DNA from: Flavobacteriaceae bacterium YJPT1-3
GTDB taxonomy: Bacteria; Bacteroidota; Bacteroidia; Flavobacteriales; Flavobacteriaceae
Assembly (NCBI GenBank): GCA_029866965.1
Contig: CP123444.1
Span: forward strand, 1,963,501-2,027,500
Direction: 5' to 3'
Length of the DNA stretch: 64,000 nt
The notes below the pieces were generated by a model that did no database searches, was not told the origin of the DNA, and was given only the letters and a program-made list of their open reading frames with translations. Below are positions 1 through 8,308 of this stretch, piece after piece (position 1 is the stretch's first letter; each line of letters opens with the position of its first letter). Both the position numbers and the translations under genes were made by a program.

Positions 1-240
1 GATATCGGTACGGTACAGACCCACCAGTTTAGCGCCCACCCGACTGTCTGGCGTGTCCAATACCTGCAATTCGTAGTCGATCTGGTTCTTGCGAACGCTT
101 ACCTTATCCTGTGGGTAGACCTCCCGGCTGGGTTTAACGACATCTCCATTAACACGCACCTGGCCCTTGCGCACTGCCTGAGAAGCCAGGGAGCGGGTCT
201 TGTAATATCGGGTGCACCATAAATATTTATCGATACGCAT
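1..240 (-). CDS. S4-domain RNA-binding protein, Hsp15-like (partial)
   Basis: The 5' 80 codons of a minus-strand gene; the 3' part lies before the window. The start is the ATG at 238-240 and the protein begins MRIDKYLWCTRYYKTRS. It contains a typical S4 fold: a basic helix with SLASQAVRKGQVRVNG, followed by PSREVYPQDKVSVRKN. The RIDKYLW opening and the order of these blocks match the Hsp15 (HslR) family, which in E. coli binds free 50S subunits carrying nascent chains and helps recycle them. The symbol is left blank because the basic C-terminus that would separate Hsp15 from other S4 proteins is not visible. It is divergent from the FKBP-like lipoprotein gene, whose start is 90 bases away, so the two probably share a promoter region. 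Confidence 0.8.
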   Translation of the reverse strand, partial: MRIDKYLWCTRYYKTRSLASQAVRKGQVRVNGDVVKPSREVYPQDKVSVRKNQIDYELQVLDTPDSRVGAKLVGLYRTDI

Positions 241-330
241 GTGATGAGGCCTAAAATCCCGTTAATAGCTGGAATCAAGGCTGCAAAAATAAGGAAAATT
301 GGTATCTTGCCGGCCTACAAAAAAGCAACA

Positions 331-1245
331 ATGAACAAGAACCTTTTACTTCTATGCAGTGCGCTGATGTTGGTTAGCATGAGCAGCTGTAACAATGATG
401 ATGACGGTAATGGTGTCCAGATAGTACCACCGCGTGATCGTGCAGAACAGGCTCCCGAGAGTGAGAACCTGATCCTGGAATACCTGGACACGCACTTTTA
501 CAATTATGAAGAGTTTGAAACCCCTCCGGCAGATTTCGATTATCAGATCAAATTTGACACCATTGCCGGAGAGAATAGCGATAAGATTCCTTTAGCGAAT
601 CAGGTGACCGCTGAAAATGTCACCTTCGAAGGACAGCAGTATACCTTACGCACCTTGCAGGTGCGAAGAGGAGCGGAAGAGATGCCCGCGACCACCTTTG
701 CCGATTCTACCTTAATGACCTTTAGAGGGCAGGTTCCTTACGGATCTATTTTTGACAGTAATGCGACCCCATTCTGGATCGTACAGGCCGGTACCATCTT
801 TGGTTTCGCCAATGGAGTAGCCGGATTTAAAGGGGCCTCCACCCAAATGACCAATCCCGACGGGACCGTTTCCTTCTCTGATGATTTCGGGATCGGAGCA
901 GTATTCATTCCTAGTGGTTTGGGCTATTACGCCGGACCTCCTCCCGGCGGACTGATCGATCAATACGATTCGTTGATCTTTACCTTCCAGTTGTACAAAG
1001 TACGTCCCGACACCGACAACGACCAGGATGGCATTCCCAACGTTATGGAAGATGTCAATGAGAACTCCTTCGTCTTAGACGATAACACCGATGGGGATAA
1101 TGCGCCCAATTATCGCGATGGGGATGATGACAATGACGGTACCCCAACACGTGAAGAGATCATTATCAATGAGGATGGAACGATCACCTTTCCGGACGCC
1201 GATAATGACGGAACTCCGGATTATTTAGACCCGGATACCCTCTAA
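331..1245 (+). CDS. FKBP-type peptidyl-prolyl isomerase-like lipoprotein with Ca-binding tail
   Basis: A lipoprotein of 304 residues. The chosen ATG gives MNKNLLLLCSALMLVSMSSC, a clean SPII signal ending at Cys20, followed by an Asn/Asp-rich stretch. An upstream in-frame extension has no signal and lies across the probable promoter (TATCTTGC at 303). The middle (about residues 90-220) has the FKBP-like pattern seen in flavobacterial secreted isomerases: a TLMTFRGQVPYGSIFDS block, then VAGFKGAS and GIGAVFIPSGLGYY. The last 70 residues are Asp-rich repeats of the form DxDNDGxPD, resembling thrombospondin type-3 calcium-binding repeats. I infer an outer-membrane-anchored folding factor stabilised by calcium. 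The isomerase assignment is by family pattern, and activity is not certain. A strong hairpin terminator follows. Confidence 0.75.
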   Translation: MNKNLLLLCSALMLVSMSSCNNDDDGNGVQIVPPRDRAEQAPESENLILEYLDTHFYNYEEFETPPADFDYQIKFDTIAGENSDKIPLANQVTAENVTFEGQQYTLRTLQVRRGAEEMPATTFADSTLMTFRGQVPYGSIFDSNATPFWIVQAGTIFGFANGVAGFKGASTQMTNPDGTVSFSDDFGIGAVFIPSGLGYYAGPPPGGLIDQYDSLIFTFQLYKVRPDTDNDQDGIPNVMEDVNENSFVLDDNTDGDNAPNYRDGDDDNDGTPTREEIIINEDGTITFPDADNDGTPDYLDPDTL

Positions 1246-1268
1246 GGGATAGTGGATACGTAAAAGCA

Positions 1269-1300
1269 AAAATGCGAACCGAAAGGTTCGCATTTTTTTT
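1269..1300. terminator. Rho-independent terminator between convergent genes
   Basis: A 12-bp perfect stem (AAAATGCGAACC paired with GGTTCGCATTTT) with a GAAA loop, followed by a T-run on the plus strand. It ends the FKBP-like gene. The A-rich left arm gives a weaker U-tract on the minus strand, so it may also end the convergent beta-barrel gene that stops at 1317. Confidence 0.9.
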
Positions 1301-1316
1301 GACGGTTCTATTTTAT

Positions 1317-1922
1317 TTAGTCGTCGCTACTCAAACGGTAGGTGACTCCAAATAAGAATTGAGAAGGTCGGTTATCTACCGTGAATCCGGCACTTCCTAC
1401 ATCTTCCACCCCGACAGCGGTGTTTTCACTGAAGGCTCCTTCATAGCGCACATCGACACCCAGACGTCCTAACTGAACGCCTACGCCTAAATGATAGCCT
1501 ACGGTAATCGAATTCTCAGGATCCTCTACCTCAAAGTTGTTGTCTTCAAATTCATTATTTAAAATGTATTGAAAGGCAGGTCCGGCTTTGACGTGCAAGG
1601 GCCCAATGATATTGATACCCGCTAATACCGGGAGGTCTAATTTATTGACGTTATAGGATGAATTTCCGTAATCTGAACTCAATCGAGTGTAGTACAGTTC
1701 AGGCTGAAGGAATAGTCCGGCAAACTTAAATTTGGAGTAAAATCCAATGTGGTATCCCACTTTATCATCAGCGTCATTCTGACTGAAGGGATTGGGAACA
1801 TCATTGAGTCCCTCAACATCTCCGGTAGAACCGTAGTTCAATCCCCCTTTTAAACCAAACTCTGTACTCTGACCATAACTGGCCGCTGAAATAAGAAATA
1901 CGATTACAAGCAGTTTTTTCAT
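1317..1922 (-). CDS. Outer-membrane beta-barrel protein (porin family, PorT-like)
   Basis: 201 residues starting MKKLLVIVFLISAASYGQ, a Sec signal with cleavage after the Ala-Ser-Tyr-Gly region. The mature part opens with EFGLKGGLNYGS and alternates amphipathic strands typical of small 8-10 strand barrels (GYHIGFYSKF, LFLQPELYYTR, LDLPVLAGINI, VGYHLGVGVQLG, LGVDVRYEGAF). It ends SQFLFGVTYRL, a Phe-rich barrel closing strand. This matches the 'porin family / outer membrane beta-barrel' group common in Bacteroidota; the substrate or role is unknown. It is a single-gene unit between a terminator and the transketolase genes. Confidence 0.8.
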   Translation of the reverse strand: MKKLLVIVFLISAASYGQSTEFGLKGGLNYGSTGDVEGLNDVPNPFSQNDADDKVGYHIGFYSKFKFAGLFLQPELYYTRLSSDYGNSSYNVNKLDLPVLAGINIIGPLHVKAGPAFQYILNNEFEDNNFEVEDPENSITVGYHLGVGVQLGRLGVDVRYEGAFSENTAVGVEDVGSAGFTVDNRPSQFLFGVTYRLSSDD

Positions 1923-2011
1923 AATTGTCGTTTTAAGTTAATAATGATTTGAAGGAGAATACTAGGGCATCCCCTCAAATCTTCAAAACCTTTAACGTTT
2001 TATGAAGGTCT

Positions 2012-2965
2012 TTATTTCCGCTGGGTCGCTTTTTTAGCGGCTTGGACAATCGCCTCGGCATTCAGTCCGTATTTCTCCATGAGTTGGGCGGGAGTACCGC
2101 TTTCGCCAAAGGTATCCTGAGTGGCGACAAACTCCTGCGGACTTGGCAATGCTTCGGCCAGGACGCGAGCTACACTTTCGCCCAGGCCGCCTAGGTAATT
2201 GTGTTCCTCAGCCGTGACTACGCAACCGGTTTTCTTCACAGAGGCAAGAATGGCTGTTTTGTCCAGGGGTTTGATGGTGTGGATATTGATTACTTCTGCA
2301 CTGATGCCTTCCTCATTCAGGGTTTTGGCAGCCTCCAGAGCCTCCCAGACCAGGTGTCCGGTAGCGACCAGAGTCACATCGTTTCCTTCCTGCAACTGTA
2401 TGGCTTTCCCGATCTCGAACTTCTGATCTGCGGGAGTAAAGTTAGGCACCACAGGACGGCCAAAGCGCAGATATACGGGTCCCTGATGATCGGCAATAGC
2501 CATGGTAGCCGCTTTGGTTTGGTTGTAATCACAGGTGTTGATCACGGTCATTCCGGGCAACATTTTCATGAGCCCTATATCTTCTAGAATTTGGTGGGTT
2601 GCCCCATCTTCTCCCAGGGTAAGTCCTGCATGGGATGCGCAAATTTTAACATTTTTTCCGGAATAGGCGATGGATTGACGGATCTGATCGTACACCCGTC
2701 CTGTAGAGAAATTGGCGAAAGTGCCGGTAAAAGGAATTTTACCTCCAATGGTCAATCCGGCAGCGATCCCCATCATGTTCGCTTCAGCGATTCCCACTTG
2801 AAAAAAGCGATCGGGATTCTCATCGATAAAATCTTGCATTTTCAAAGATCCGATCAGATCGGCACAGAGCGCTACTACATTAGGGTTGGAACGGCCTAAT
2901 TCGGTGAGCCCAGCTCCAAATCCGGAACGCGTGTCTTTACTGCCTGTATTTTCGTATGTTTTCAT
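2012..2965 (-). CDS. Transketolase, C-terminal subunit
   Basis: 317 residues. It holds the pyrimidine-binding and C-terminal domains of transketolase: [15 protein letters not shown], the cofactor-contact region [18 protein letters not shown] (Glu needed for ThDP activation), [16 protein letters not shown], and a C-terminal domain with [18 protein letters not shown]. The N-terminal ThDP/PP domain is encoded by the gene immediately upstream, 36 bases away, so the functional enzyme is a heteromer of two chains, a split form usual in Bacteroidota. The reaction is two-carbon transfer between ketose and aldose phosphates in the non-oxidative pentose phosphate pathway. It also connects to the xylulose 5-phosphate made by the xylBA pair at 12-15 kb. 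Confidence 0.95.
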   Translation of the reverse strand: MKTYENTGSKDTRSGFGAGLTELGRSNPNVVALCADLIGSLKMQDFIDENPDRFFQVGIAEANMMGIAAGLTIGGKIPFTGTFANFSTGRVYDQIRQSIAYSGKNVKICASHAGLTLGEDGATHQILEDIGLMKMLPGMTVINTCDYNQTKAATMAIADHQGPVYLRFGRPVVPNFTPADQKFEIGKAIQLQEGNDVTLVATGHLVWEALEAAKTLNEEGISAEVINIHTIKPLDKTAILASVKKTGCVVTAEEHNYLGGLGESVARVLAEALPSPQEFVATQDTFGESGTPAQLMEKYGLNAEAIVQAAKKATQRK

Positions 2966-3001
2966 AATGTCGTTTTGAGTCTGCGTTGCTGCCTATTTCG
3001 T

Positions 3002-3847
3002 TTAGTAGTCCCCTAGGGTTTCCGGATTTTGTGCCAGGGCTTTTTCCAGTTGCTCGTCATTGGGCGCCTTTCCGTGCCAGGCGTGGGTGTGCATCATAAA
3101 ATCGACGCCATGGCCCATGACCGTATGCATAAGAACTCCCACCGGCTTTCCTTTTCCGGTCATGCTTTTTGCTTTCTTGAGTCCCTCGATCACCTGACTC
3201 AGGTCATTTCCGTCCTTAATTTCCAGGACCTCCCAGCCGAAGGCTTCAAACTTGGCGCGAAGATCGCCCAGGTCCAGTACTTTATCGGTGCTTCCGTCAA
3301 TCTGTTGTCCGTTAAGATCGACCGTACTGATCAGATTATCCACCTTATTGGCGGCGGCATACATGATGGCCTCCCAGTTCTGTCCTTCCTGCAACTCCCC
3401 ATCGCCGTGCAGACTGTAGATCAAATGATCATCTCCATTTAACTTTTTACTGTGTGCTGCACCAATGGCCACGCTCATTCCCTGACCCAGCGATCCGGAG
3501 GCGATGCGTACACCCGGCAATCCCTCGTGAGTGGTGGGGTGCCCTTGCAAGCGGGAATTCAACAAGCGAAAGGTATTGAGCTCTTCCACCGGAAAGTACC
3601 CCGAGCGGGCCAATACGCTGTAATAGACCGGAGAGATATGGCCGTTGGAAAGAAAGAAGAGATCTTCACCGTGACCATCCATATCAAAGCCTTCGTTGCG
3701 CTGCATGATTTCCTGGTACAAGGCGACAAAAAATTCGGTACAACCCAGGGAACCTCCGGGATGCCCCGAATTTACCTTGTGTACTTGTCTTAAAATATCT
3801 CTTCGTACCTGAATTACGAGATCCTGTAATGCTTGCAGATCAGCCAT
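3002..3847 (-). CDS. Transketolase, N-terminal (ThDP-binding) subunit
   Basis: 281 residues from the ATG at 3847; a further upstream TTG is in frame but falls close to the promoter and is less likely. It shows the substrate and cofactor motifs HKVNSGHPGGSLGCTEF, LSNGHISPVYYSVLA and RIASGSLGQGMSVAIGAA, and the ThDP motif beginning HGDGELQEGQNWEA and continuing to VDLNGQQIDG. It lies first in a two-gene operon with the C-terminal subunit. A TATTTTTG promoter box sits on the minus strand at 3871-3878, with a TTG element 20 bases upstream of it. Confidence 0.95.
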   Translation of the reverse strand: MADLQALQDLVIQVRRDILRQVHKVNSGHPGGSLGCTEFFVALYQEIMQRNEGFDMDGHGEDLFFLSNGHISPVYYSVLARSGYFPVEELNTFRLLNSRLQGHPTTHEGLPGVRIASGSLGQGMSVAIGAAHSKKLNGDDHLIYSLHGDGELQEGQNWEAIMYAAANKVDNLISTVDLNGQQIDGSTDKVLDLGDLRAKFEAFGWEVLEIKDGNDLSQVIEGLKKAKSMTGKGKPVGVLMHTVMGHGVDFMMHTHAWHGKAPNDEQLEKALAQNPETLGDY

Positions 3848-3870
3848 GGTAAAGTCTTTCAATTTGTTGC

Positions 3871-3901
3871 CAAAAATACCGTTTTAGACCACTCTGGGCA
3901 A
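3871..3901 (-). promoter_or_regulatory. Promoter of the transketolase operon
   Basis: Reading the minus strand, TTG (3901-3899), a 20-base spacer, then TATTTTTG (3878-3871). This fits the Bacteroidota sigma factor consensus TTG / TAnnTTTG. It lies about 24 bases before the ATG at 3847 and supports that start. Confidence 0.7.
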
Positions 3902-3992
3902 AAGCCCTTTGGGACACTTATTAACGATTTTGAGAAGTAACTAACAATTTTTGAAGCGGTCTTTCAACGATTGATTATTCCGACACTCAGGA

Positions 3993-4022
3993 TTGCTCAG
4001 CCTCCAATAGTTCCTATCTTTG
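3993..4022 (+). promoter_or_regulatory. Promoter of tgt
   Basis: TTG at 3993-3995, a 19-base spacer and TATCTTTG at 4015-4022. This is a near-perfect Bacteroidota promoter. Transcription would begin around 4028, which argues that the ATG at 4041 rather than the one at 4029 is the translation start. Confidence 0.75.
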
Positions 4023-4040
4023 CGCCCTATGAATGAACGC

Positions 4041-5171
4041 ATGCGCTTTGATCTTCTGCACACGGATCCCCAAAGTCAAGCCCGGGCTGGACAACTGATC
4101 ACTGATCACGGAACCATTGAAACCCCTATTTTTATGCCGGTAGGTACCGTGGCTACGGTTAAAGGAGTGCATCAACGGGAACTGCGGGAAGACATCAATC
4201 CGGACATCATTTTGGGCAATACTTATCATCTGTATCTGCGCCCGGGAATGGATACCTTGAAAAAAGCCGGAGGATTGCATAAGTTCATGAATTGGGACCG
4301 CAGTATCCTTACCGACAGCGGGGGATATCAGGTCTATTCTCTGTCTGCAAACCGCAAGATCAAAGAGGAAGGAGTCAAATTCAAATCGCATATTGACGGT
4401 TCTACGCATTTCTTTTCGCCGGAAAGCGTCATGGAAATTCAGCGGGATATTGGTGCCGATATCATCATGGCCTTTGACGAATGCACCCCTTATCCCTGTG
4501 ATTACAACTATGCCAAGAAATCCATGCACATGACCCATCGTTGGTTGGATCGCTGTATCGATCATTTGGCAAAAACGCCCTATTCCTACGCTCATGAACA
4601 GGCCTTTTTTCCCATCGTACAGGGAAGCACCTACAAAGACCTGCGAAAACAATCGGCAGAATACATCGCTAATGCGGATGCCTTTGGTAATGCGATTGGC
4701 GGTCTTTCTGTGGGAGAGCCGGCGCCTGAAATGTATGCAATGACCGAGGTGGTTACCGCTATTCTTCCCAAAGAAAAGCCGCGTTATTTGATGGGGGTTG
4801 GGACGCCCATCAATATATTGGAGAATATCGCGCTGGGGGTCGATATGTTTGATTGTGTAATGCCTACGCGAAATGGACGCAATGGGATGATCTTTACCGC
4901 CCATGGTCACATCAACATTAAGAATGAAAAATGGGCACAGGACTACTCCGCCCTGGATGAAATGGGCATTACCTGGGTCGATACGGAGTACAGCAAAGCC
5001 TACGTGCGTCACCTTTTTAAGGCTAATGAATATTTGGGCCGACAAATCTGCACCATTCACAATTTGGGATTCTATCTTTGGCTGGTTCGGGAAGCCAGGA
5101 AACACATCCTTGCCGGAGATTTCGCCTCCTGGAAAGAAAAAATGGTCAAACAAATGGATAAGCGCCTCTAG
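4041..5171 (+). CDS. tgt: tRNA-guanine(34) transglycosylase (queuine/preQ1)
   Basis: About 376 residues beginning MRFDLLHTDPQSQARAG. It swaps guanine-34 for preQ1 in tRNAs with GUN anticodons during queuosine synthesis. Visible motifs are TPIFMPVGTVATVKGV, ILTDSGGYQVYSLS, FDECTPYP, IGGLSVGEP, YLMGVGTPINILENI and the nucleophile region GVDMFDCVMPTRNGRNG. The C-terminus is unusual. In E. coli Tgt the zinc ligands are a Cys-x-Cys-x-x-Cys just before YSRAYLHHL, plus the His of TIHNL. Here that position reads MGITWVDTEYSKAYVRHL with no Cys, although the His of CTIHNLGFYLW is kept. I believe this change is common in Bacteroidota, but I could not check. The gene overlaps the next start by one base (TAG/GTG), so it is translationally coupled to the permease. 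Confidence 0.95.
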   Translation: MRFDLLHTDPQSQARAGQLITDHGTIETPIFMPVGTVATVKGVHQRELREDINPDIILGNTYHLYLRPGMDTLKKAGGLHKFMNWDRSILTDSGGYQVYSLSANRKIKEEGVKFKSHIDGSTHFFSPESVMEIQRDIGADIIMAFDECTPYPCDYNYAKKSMHMTHRWLDRCIDHLAKTPYSYAHEQAFFPIVQGSTYKDLRKQSAEYIANADAFGNAIGGLSVGEPAPEMYAMTEVVTAILPKEKPRYLMGVGTPINILENIALGVDMFDCVMPTRNGRNGMIFTAHGHINIKNEKWAQDYSALDEMGITWVDTEYSKAYVRHLFKANEYLGRQICTIHNLGFYLWLVREARKHILAGDFASWKEKMVKQMDKRL

Positions 5172-6247
5172 TGAAGATCTTAGATTGGTACATACTCAAG
5201 CGGTACCTGGGCACCTTCGTGACCATGCTGATCTTATTCATTCCCATCGGGATCACGGTCAATCTGGCCGAGAAGATCGATAAGATCCTGGAAAATGAGG
5301 TTCCTTTCATTGAGGTCGCCTTATACTATCTGGACTTTACGGTCTATTTCGCCAATCTCCTGTTTCCCTTATTCCTCTTCCTTTCGGTCATCTGGTTTAC
5401 CTCTAAACTGGCCAACAATATCGAAGTCATTGCCTTTCTGAGTTCAGGGGTGTCCTTCTGGCGTTTTCTTCGACCTTACATCATTGGTGCAACCATTGTT
5501 TGTGTTGGAGCTTATATTTTAGGGACTTACCTCGCTCCCGGGGCCAGCCAGGGGTTCAATGAGTTTAGTTACAAGTATTTAAAGAAGGGGAAAGAAGCGC
5601 GGGAGACTCAGGATGTCTATCGGCAGATCAATGATAACGATTACATCTATGTGAGTCGTTTCAATACCGGAAATAATAAAGGGCAGAACTTTACCCTCGA
5701 ACACTTTGAAGAAAATCAACTCAAGTATAAAATCGCCGCACGGGTGATTGAGTTCAATCCGGAGGACACTACCTATACCTTAAGCAGTTACGAAAAACGA
5801 ATTATTACGCCGGAGGGCGACATTCTGCAATCCCAACGCAAGCTGGATACCGTTTTTGATTTCGATATTGACGACCTGACCCCGGTGGAGTACATTGCCG
5901 AGACCCTCACCACTCCGGATCTTCGCACCTTCATTGCGAAAGAAAAGGCGAGGGGTTCTTCTTATATCAATCGCTATGAAGTGGTGTTATACAAACGATT
6001 CTCCTTACCGGTGGCAGCCTACATTTTGACCGTGATCGCGGTGGCCGTTTCCTCCATCAAGCGCCGGGGAGGGATGGGGATTAATCTGGCCTTCGGAATT
6101 GCCCTGGCGTTTGTCTTCATCTTTTTTGATAAGGTCTTCAGCACCATCGCTGAACAATCGGAATTTTCGCCCCTCCTGGCGGTCTGGCTTCCCAATATAG
6201 TCTTCGCCGTTTTAGCAGTCTATCTCCTGAATCATGCTAAACGATAA
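5171..6247 (+). CDS. LptF/LptG-type permease (YjgP/YjgQ family)
   Basis: 358 residues with a GTG start at 5171 that overlaps the tgt stop by one base; the first residues MKILDWYILKRYLGTFVTM match the family opening well. It has three N-terminal membrane segments (about 15-35, 55-75, 98-118), a central periplasmic beta-jellyroll-like region (about 130-265), and three C-terminal segments from about 277 on. This is the LptF/LptG layout. These proteins extract LPS from the inner membrane with the LptB ATPase. Which of the two paralogues this is cannot be decided here. It overlaps the EamA gene by 14 bases. Confidence 0.88.
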   Translation: MKILDWYILKRYLGTFVTMLILFIPIGITVNLAEKIDKILENEVPFIEVALYYLDFTVYFANLLFPLFLFLSVIWFTSKLANNIEVIAFLSSGVSFWRFLRPYIIGATIVCVGAYILGTYLAPGASQGFNEFSYKYLKKGKEARETQDVYRQINDNDYIYVSRFNTGNNKGQNFTLEHFEENQLKYKIAARVIEFNPEDTTYTLSSYEKRIITPEGDILQSQRKLDTVFDFDIDDLTPVEYIAETLTTPDLRTFIAKEKARGSSYINRYEVVLYKRFSLPVAAYILTVIAVAVSSIKRRGGMGINLAFGIALAFVFIFFDKVFSTIAEQSEFSPLLAVWLPNIVFAVLAVYLLNHAKR

Positions 6248-7142
6248 ACTAAAAAACTACCTCCACTTCCATGTGATCGTCTTTATTTGGGGCTTTACCG
6301 CAGTGCTGGGAGCCCTGATCACCATTGACGCTGTGCCTCTGGTCTGGTGGCGCATGGGGATCGCCAGTGTGCTGATCTTTATCTTCATTAAATGGAAGGG
6401 CCTGTCGCTACGCATGAATCGATCCACTCTTCTGGGTTTAAGCCTGGCCGGCGTGGTCATTGCTGCCCACTGGCTCACTTTTTTCGGCGCGATCAAAGTG
6501 TCTAACGTGTCCATCACCCTGGCCATGATGAGCACGGGTGCCTTCTTCACTTCCTTGATGGAGCCCCTGTTCTACAAACGAAAGATTATTGGGTATGAAC
6601 TGCTCTTCGGTTTGCTGGTCATTGGCGGCCTGTACCTGATCTTTCAGGTGGAGACAGAATACACCCTGGGCATCGTTCTGGCACTCATTTCGGCCTTTCT
6701 CTCGGCGGTGTTTACCCTGATCAATGGCAAATATGTACAGGACAACAGTCCAACAGTCATGTCCTTTTATGAATTGACTGTTGGTACGCTGTGTATTGCC
6801 ATTTATTTAGCTTTCGCGAAAGCGTACAGCCCCACATTCTTTGCTTTACCGGTCATGGACTGGGTCTATTTGTTCATTTTGGCTAGCGTATGTACGGCCT
6901 ATGCCTTTATCGCCTCGGTCAAAGTAATGCGCTATCTGAGTCCGTATACCTTGATGCTCACCATCAATCTCGAACCGGTCTATGGGATCATTCTGGCCTA
7001 CCTGCTTTTGGGTGATTCTGAGAATATGAGTCCGAAGTTTTACCTAGGGGGCGTATTGATACTCAGCACCGTAGTGCTAAACGGGATCCTGAAGACGCGT
7101 AGAAAAGTAAATAAGGTAGAGTCTGCTCAAGGGACTGCATGA
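6234..7142 (+). CDS. EamA-family drug/metabolite exporter
   Basis: 302 residues with ten predicted membrane segments in two EamA repeats. The first opens [20 protein letters not shown] and the second starts near [20 protein letters not shown]. Other landmarks are [33 protein letters not shown] and [26 protein letters not shown]. The family exports small metabolites or amino acids; the substrate is unknown. It overlaps the upstream permease by 14 bases, so it is probably in the tgt operon. A perfect copy of the GCTTTCGCGAAAGC palindrome lies inside the gene at 6810-6823 and encodes the AFAKA of [10 protein letters not shown]. Confidence 0.88.
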   Translation: MLNDKLKNYLHFHVIVFIWGFTAVLGALITIDAVPLVWWRMGIASVLIFIFIKWKGLSLRMNRSTLLGLSLAGVVIAAHWLTFFGAIKVSNVSITLAMMSTGAFFTSLMEPLFYKRKIIGYELLFGLLVIGGLYLIFQVETEYTLGIVLALISAFLSAVFTLINGKYVQDNSPTVMSFYELTVGTLCIAIYLAFAKAYSPTFFALPVMDWVYLFILASVCTAYAFIASVKVMRYLSPYTLMLTINLEPVYGIILAYLLLGDSENMSPKFYLGGVLILSTVVLNGILKTRRKVNKVESAQGTA

Positions 7143-7149
7143 AAACTTA

Positions 7150-7157
7150 TATATTTG
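7150..7157 (+). promoter_or_regulatory. Promoter -7 box of accA
   Basis: TATATTTG, a perfect TAnnTTTG box, 28 bases before the accA ATG. The TTG element about 20 bases upstream is not obvious, since that position falls in the end of the EamA gene. Confidence 0.6.
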
Positions 7158-7185
7158 TAAGCTAGAAATAACCCTATCCAAACCT

Positions 7186-8139
7186 ATGGAATATTTAGAG
7201 TTTGAACTTCCCATTAAAGAACTGGAGGACCAGTTGGCGAAATGCGCTGTCATTGGTGAAGAAAGTGACGTTGATGTTACCGAAACCTGCAAGCAGATCG
7301 AAAAAAAACTGGCCGAAACCAAGAAAGATATTTATAAGAACCTGACGGCCTGGCAACGGGTTCAATTATCCCGTCATCCTTCGCGTCCCTACACCCTCGA
7401 TTACATCAAGGCTTTGTGTGGGGATTCTTTTTTAGAGCTGCACGGCGATCGTGGGGTGCGCGACGATAAGGCCATGATTGGAGGCCTGGGGAAAATAGGC
7501 GATCAGAGCTATATGCTGATCGGTCAGCAAAAGGGCTTTAACACCAAAACTCGTCAGTATCGAAACTTTGGGATGGCCAATCCAGAGGGCTATCGCAAAG
7601 CGTTACGCTTGATGAAAAGTGCTGAAAAATTTGGGATCCCGGTCGTGACCCTGATCGATACTCCGGGTGCTTTTCCCGGTCTGGAAGCCGAAGAACGCGG
7701 CCAGGGAGAAGCCATTGCGCGAAATATTCTGGAAATGACCCGACTGAAGGTGCCCATCATCGTGGTGATCATTGGCGAGGGAGCCAGTGGAGGCGCGCTC
7801 GGAATAGGTGTAGGCGACAAGGTAATGATGTTAGAAAATACCTGGTACAGTGTGATTTCCCCGGAATCTTGCTCTTCCATTCTTTGGCGCAGCTGGGAGT
7901 TCAAAGAGACCGCAGCTGAGGCGCTAAAACTGACCGCCAAGGACATGAAAAAACAGAAGATCATCGATCAGATCATCAAGGAACCTTTAGGGGGTGCCCA
8001 CGCCAACCGAGAAAAGACTTTTTTGTCGGTGCGCAAGGCCATTATCGATGCGTATGAGGAGTACAAAAACTTATCACCAAAAGAACTGGTGGAGCAGCGT
8101 ATGGATAAATATGCCAACATGGGGGTCTTCAAAGGATAA
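7186..8139 (+). CDS. accA: Acetyl-CoA carboxylase carboxyltransferase, alpha subunit
   Basis: 317 residues, the usual length. With AccD it transfers the carboxyl group from biotin-BCCP to acetyl-CoA, giving malonyl-CoA for fatty acid synthesis. Motifs include the N-terminal [13 protein letters not shown] helix, a [20 protein letters not shown] block, [16 protein letters not shown], the CoA/carboxybiotin region beginning [37 protein letters not shown], and an oxyanion region with [17 protein letters not shown] followed by [15 protein letters not shown]. It has its own promoter and terminator, so it is monocistronic. Confidence 0.97.
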   Translation: MEYLEFELPIKELEDQLAKCAVIGEESDVDVTETCKQIEKKLAETKKDIYKNLTAWQRVQLSRHPSRPYTLDYIKALCGDSFLELHGDRGVRDDKAMIGGLGKIGDQSYMLIGQQKGFNTKTRQYRNFGMANPEGYRKALRLMKSAEKFGIPVVTLIDTPGAFPGLEAEERGQGEAIARNILEMTRLKVPIIVVIIGEGASGGALGIGVGDKVMMLENTWYSVISPESCSSILWRSWEFKETAAEALKLTAKDMKKQKIIDQIIKEPLGGAHANREKTFLSVRKAIIDAYEEYKNLSPKELVEQRMDKYANMGVFKG

Positions 8140-8164
8140 ACGACAATAAATACCTTGGGAATGG

Positions 8165-8195
8165 AAAACCGGAATCAAAGATTTCGGTTTTTTTT
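8165..8195 (+). terminator. Terminator of accA
   Basis: AAACCGGAAT pairs with ATTTCGGTTT around a CAAAG loop, followed by a run of eight or more T. It lies 26 bases after the accA stop. Confidence 0.85.
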
Positions 8196-8308
8196 ACGGT
8201 TTTCAACAAAAAATTAAAGTTATACACAATCTAATTGTTAACTTATAGTGAACATTAGGGCATGCGTTTTGCATGATTTCCCCTCGTCAATACACTACAT
8301 TCGCAACC

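Noticed and set aside
4014-5153. 379-codon minus-strand frame opposite tgt
   Set aside because: It covers tgt almost exactly in the antisense and has no family; tgt is certain.
8220-8228. TTATACACA, a match to the DnaA-box pattern TTATNCACA, upstream of dnaB
   Set aside because: A single 9-mer of this degeneracy is expected about twice in 64 kb by chance; no cluster of boxes, AT-rich unwinding element or dnaA gene is seen.
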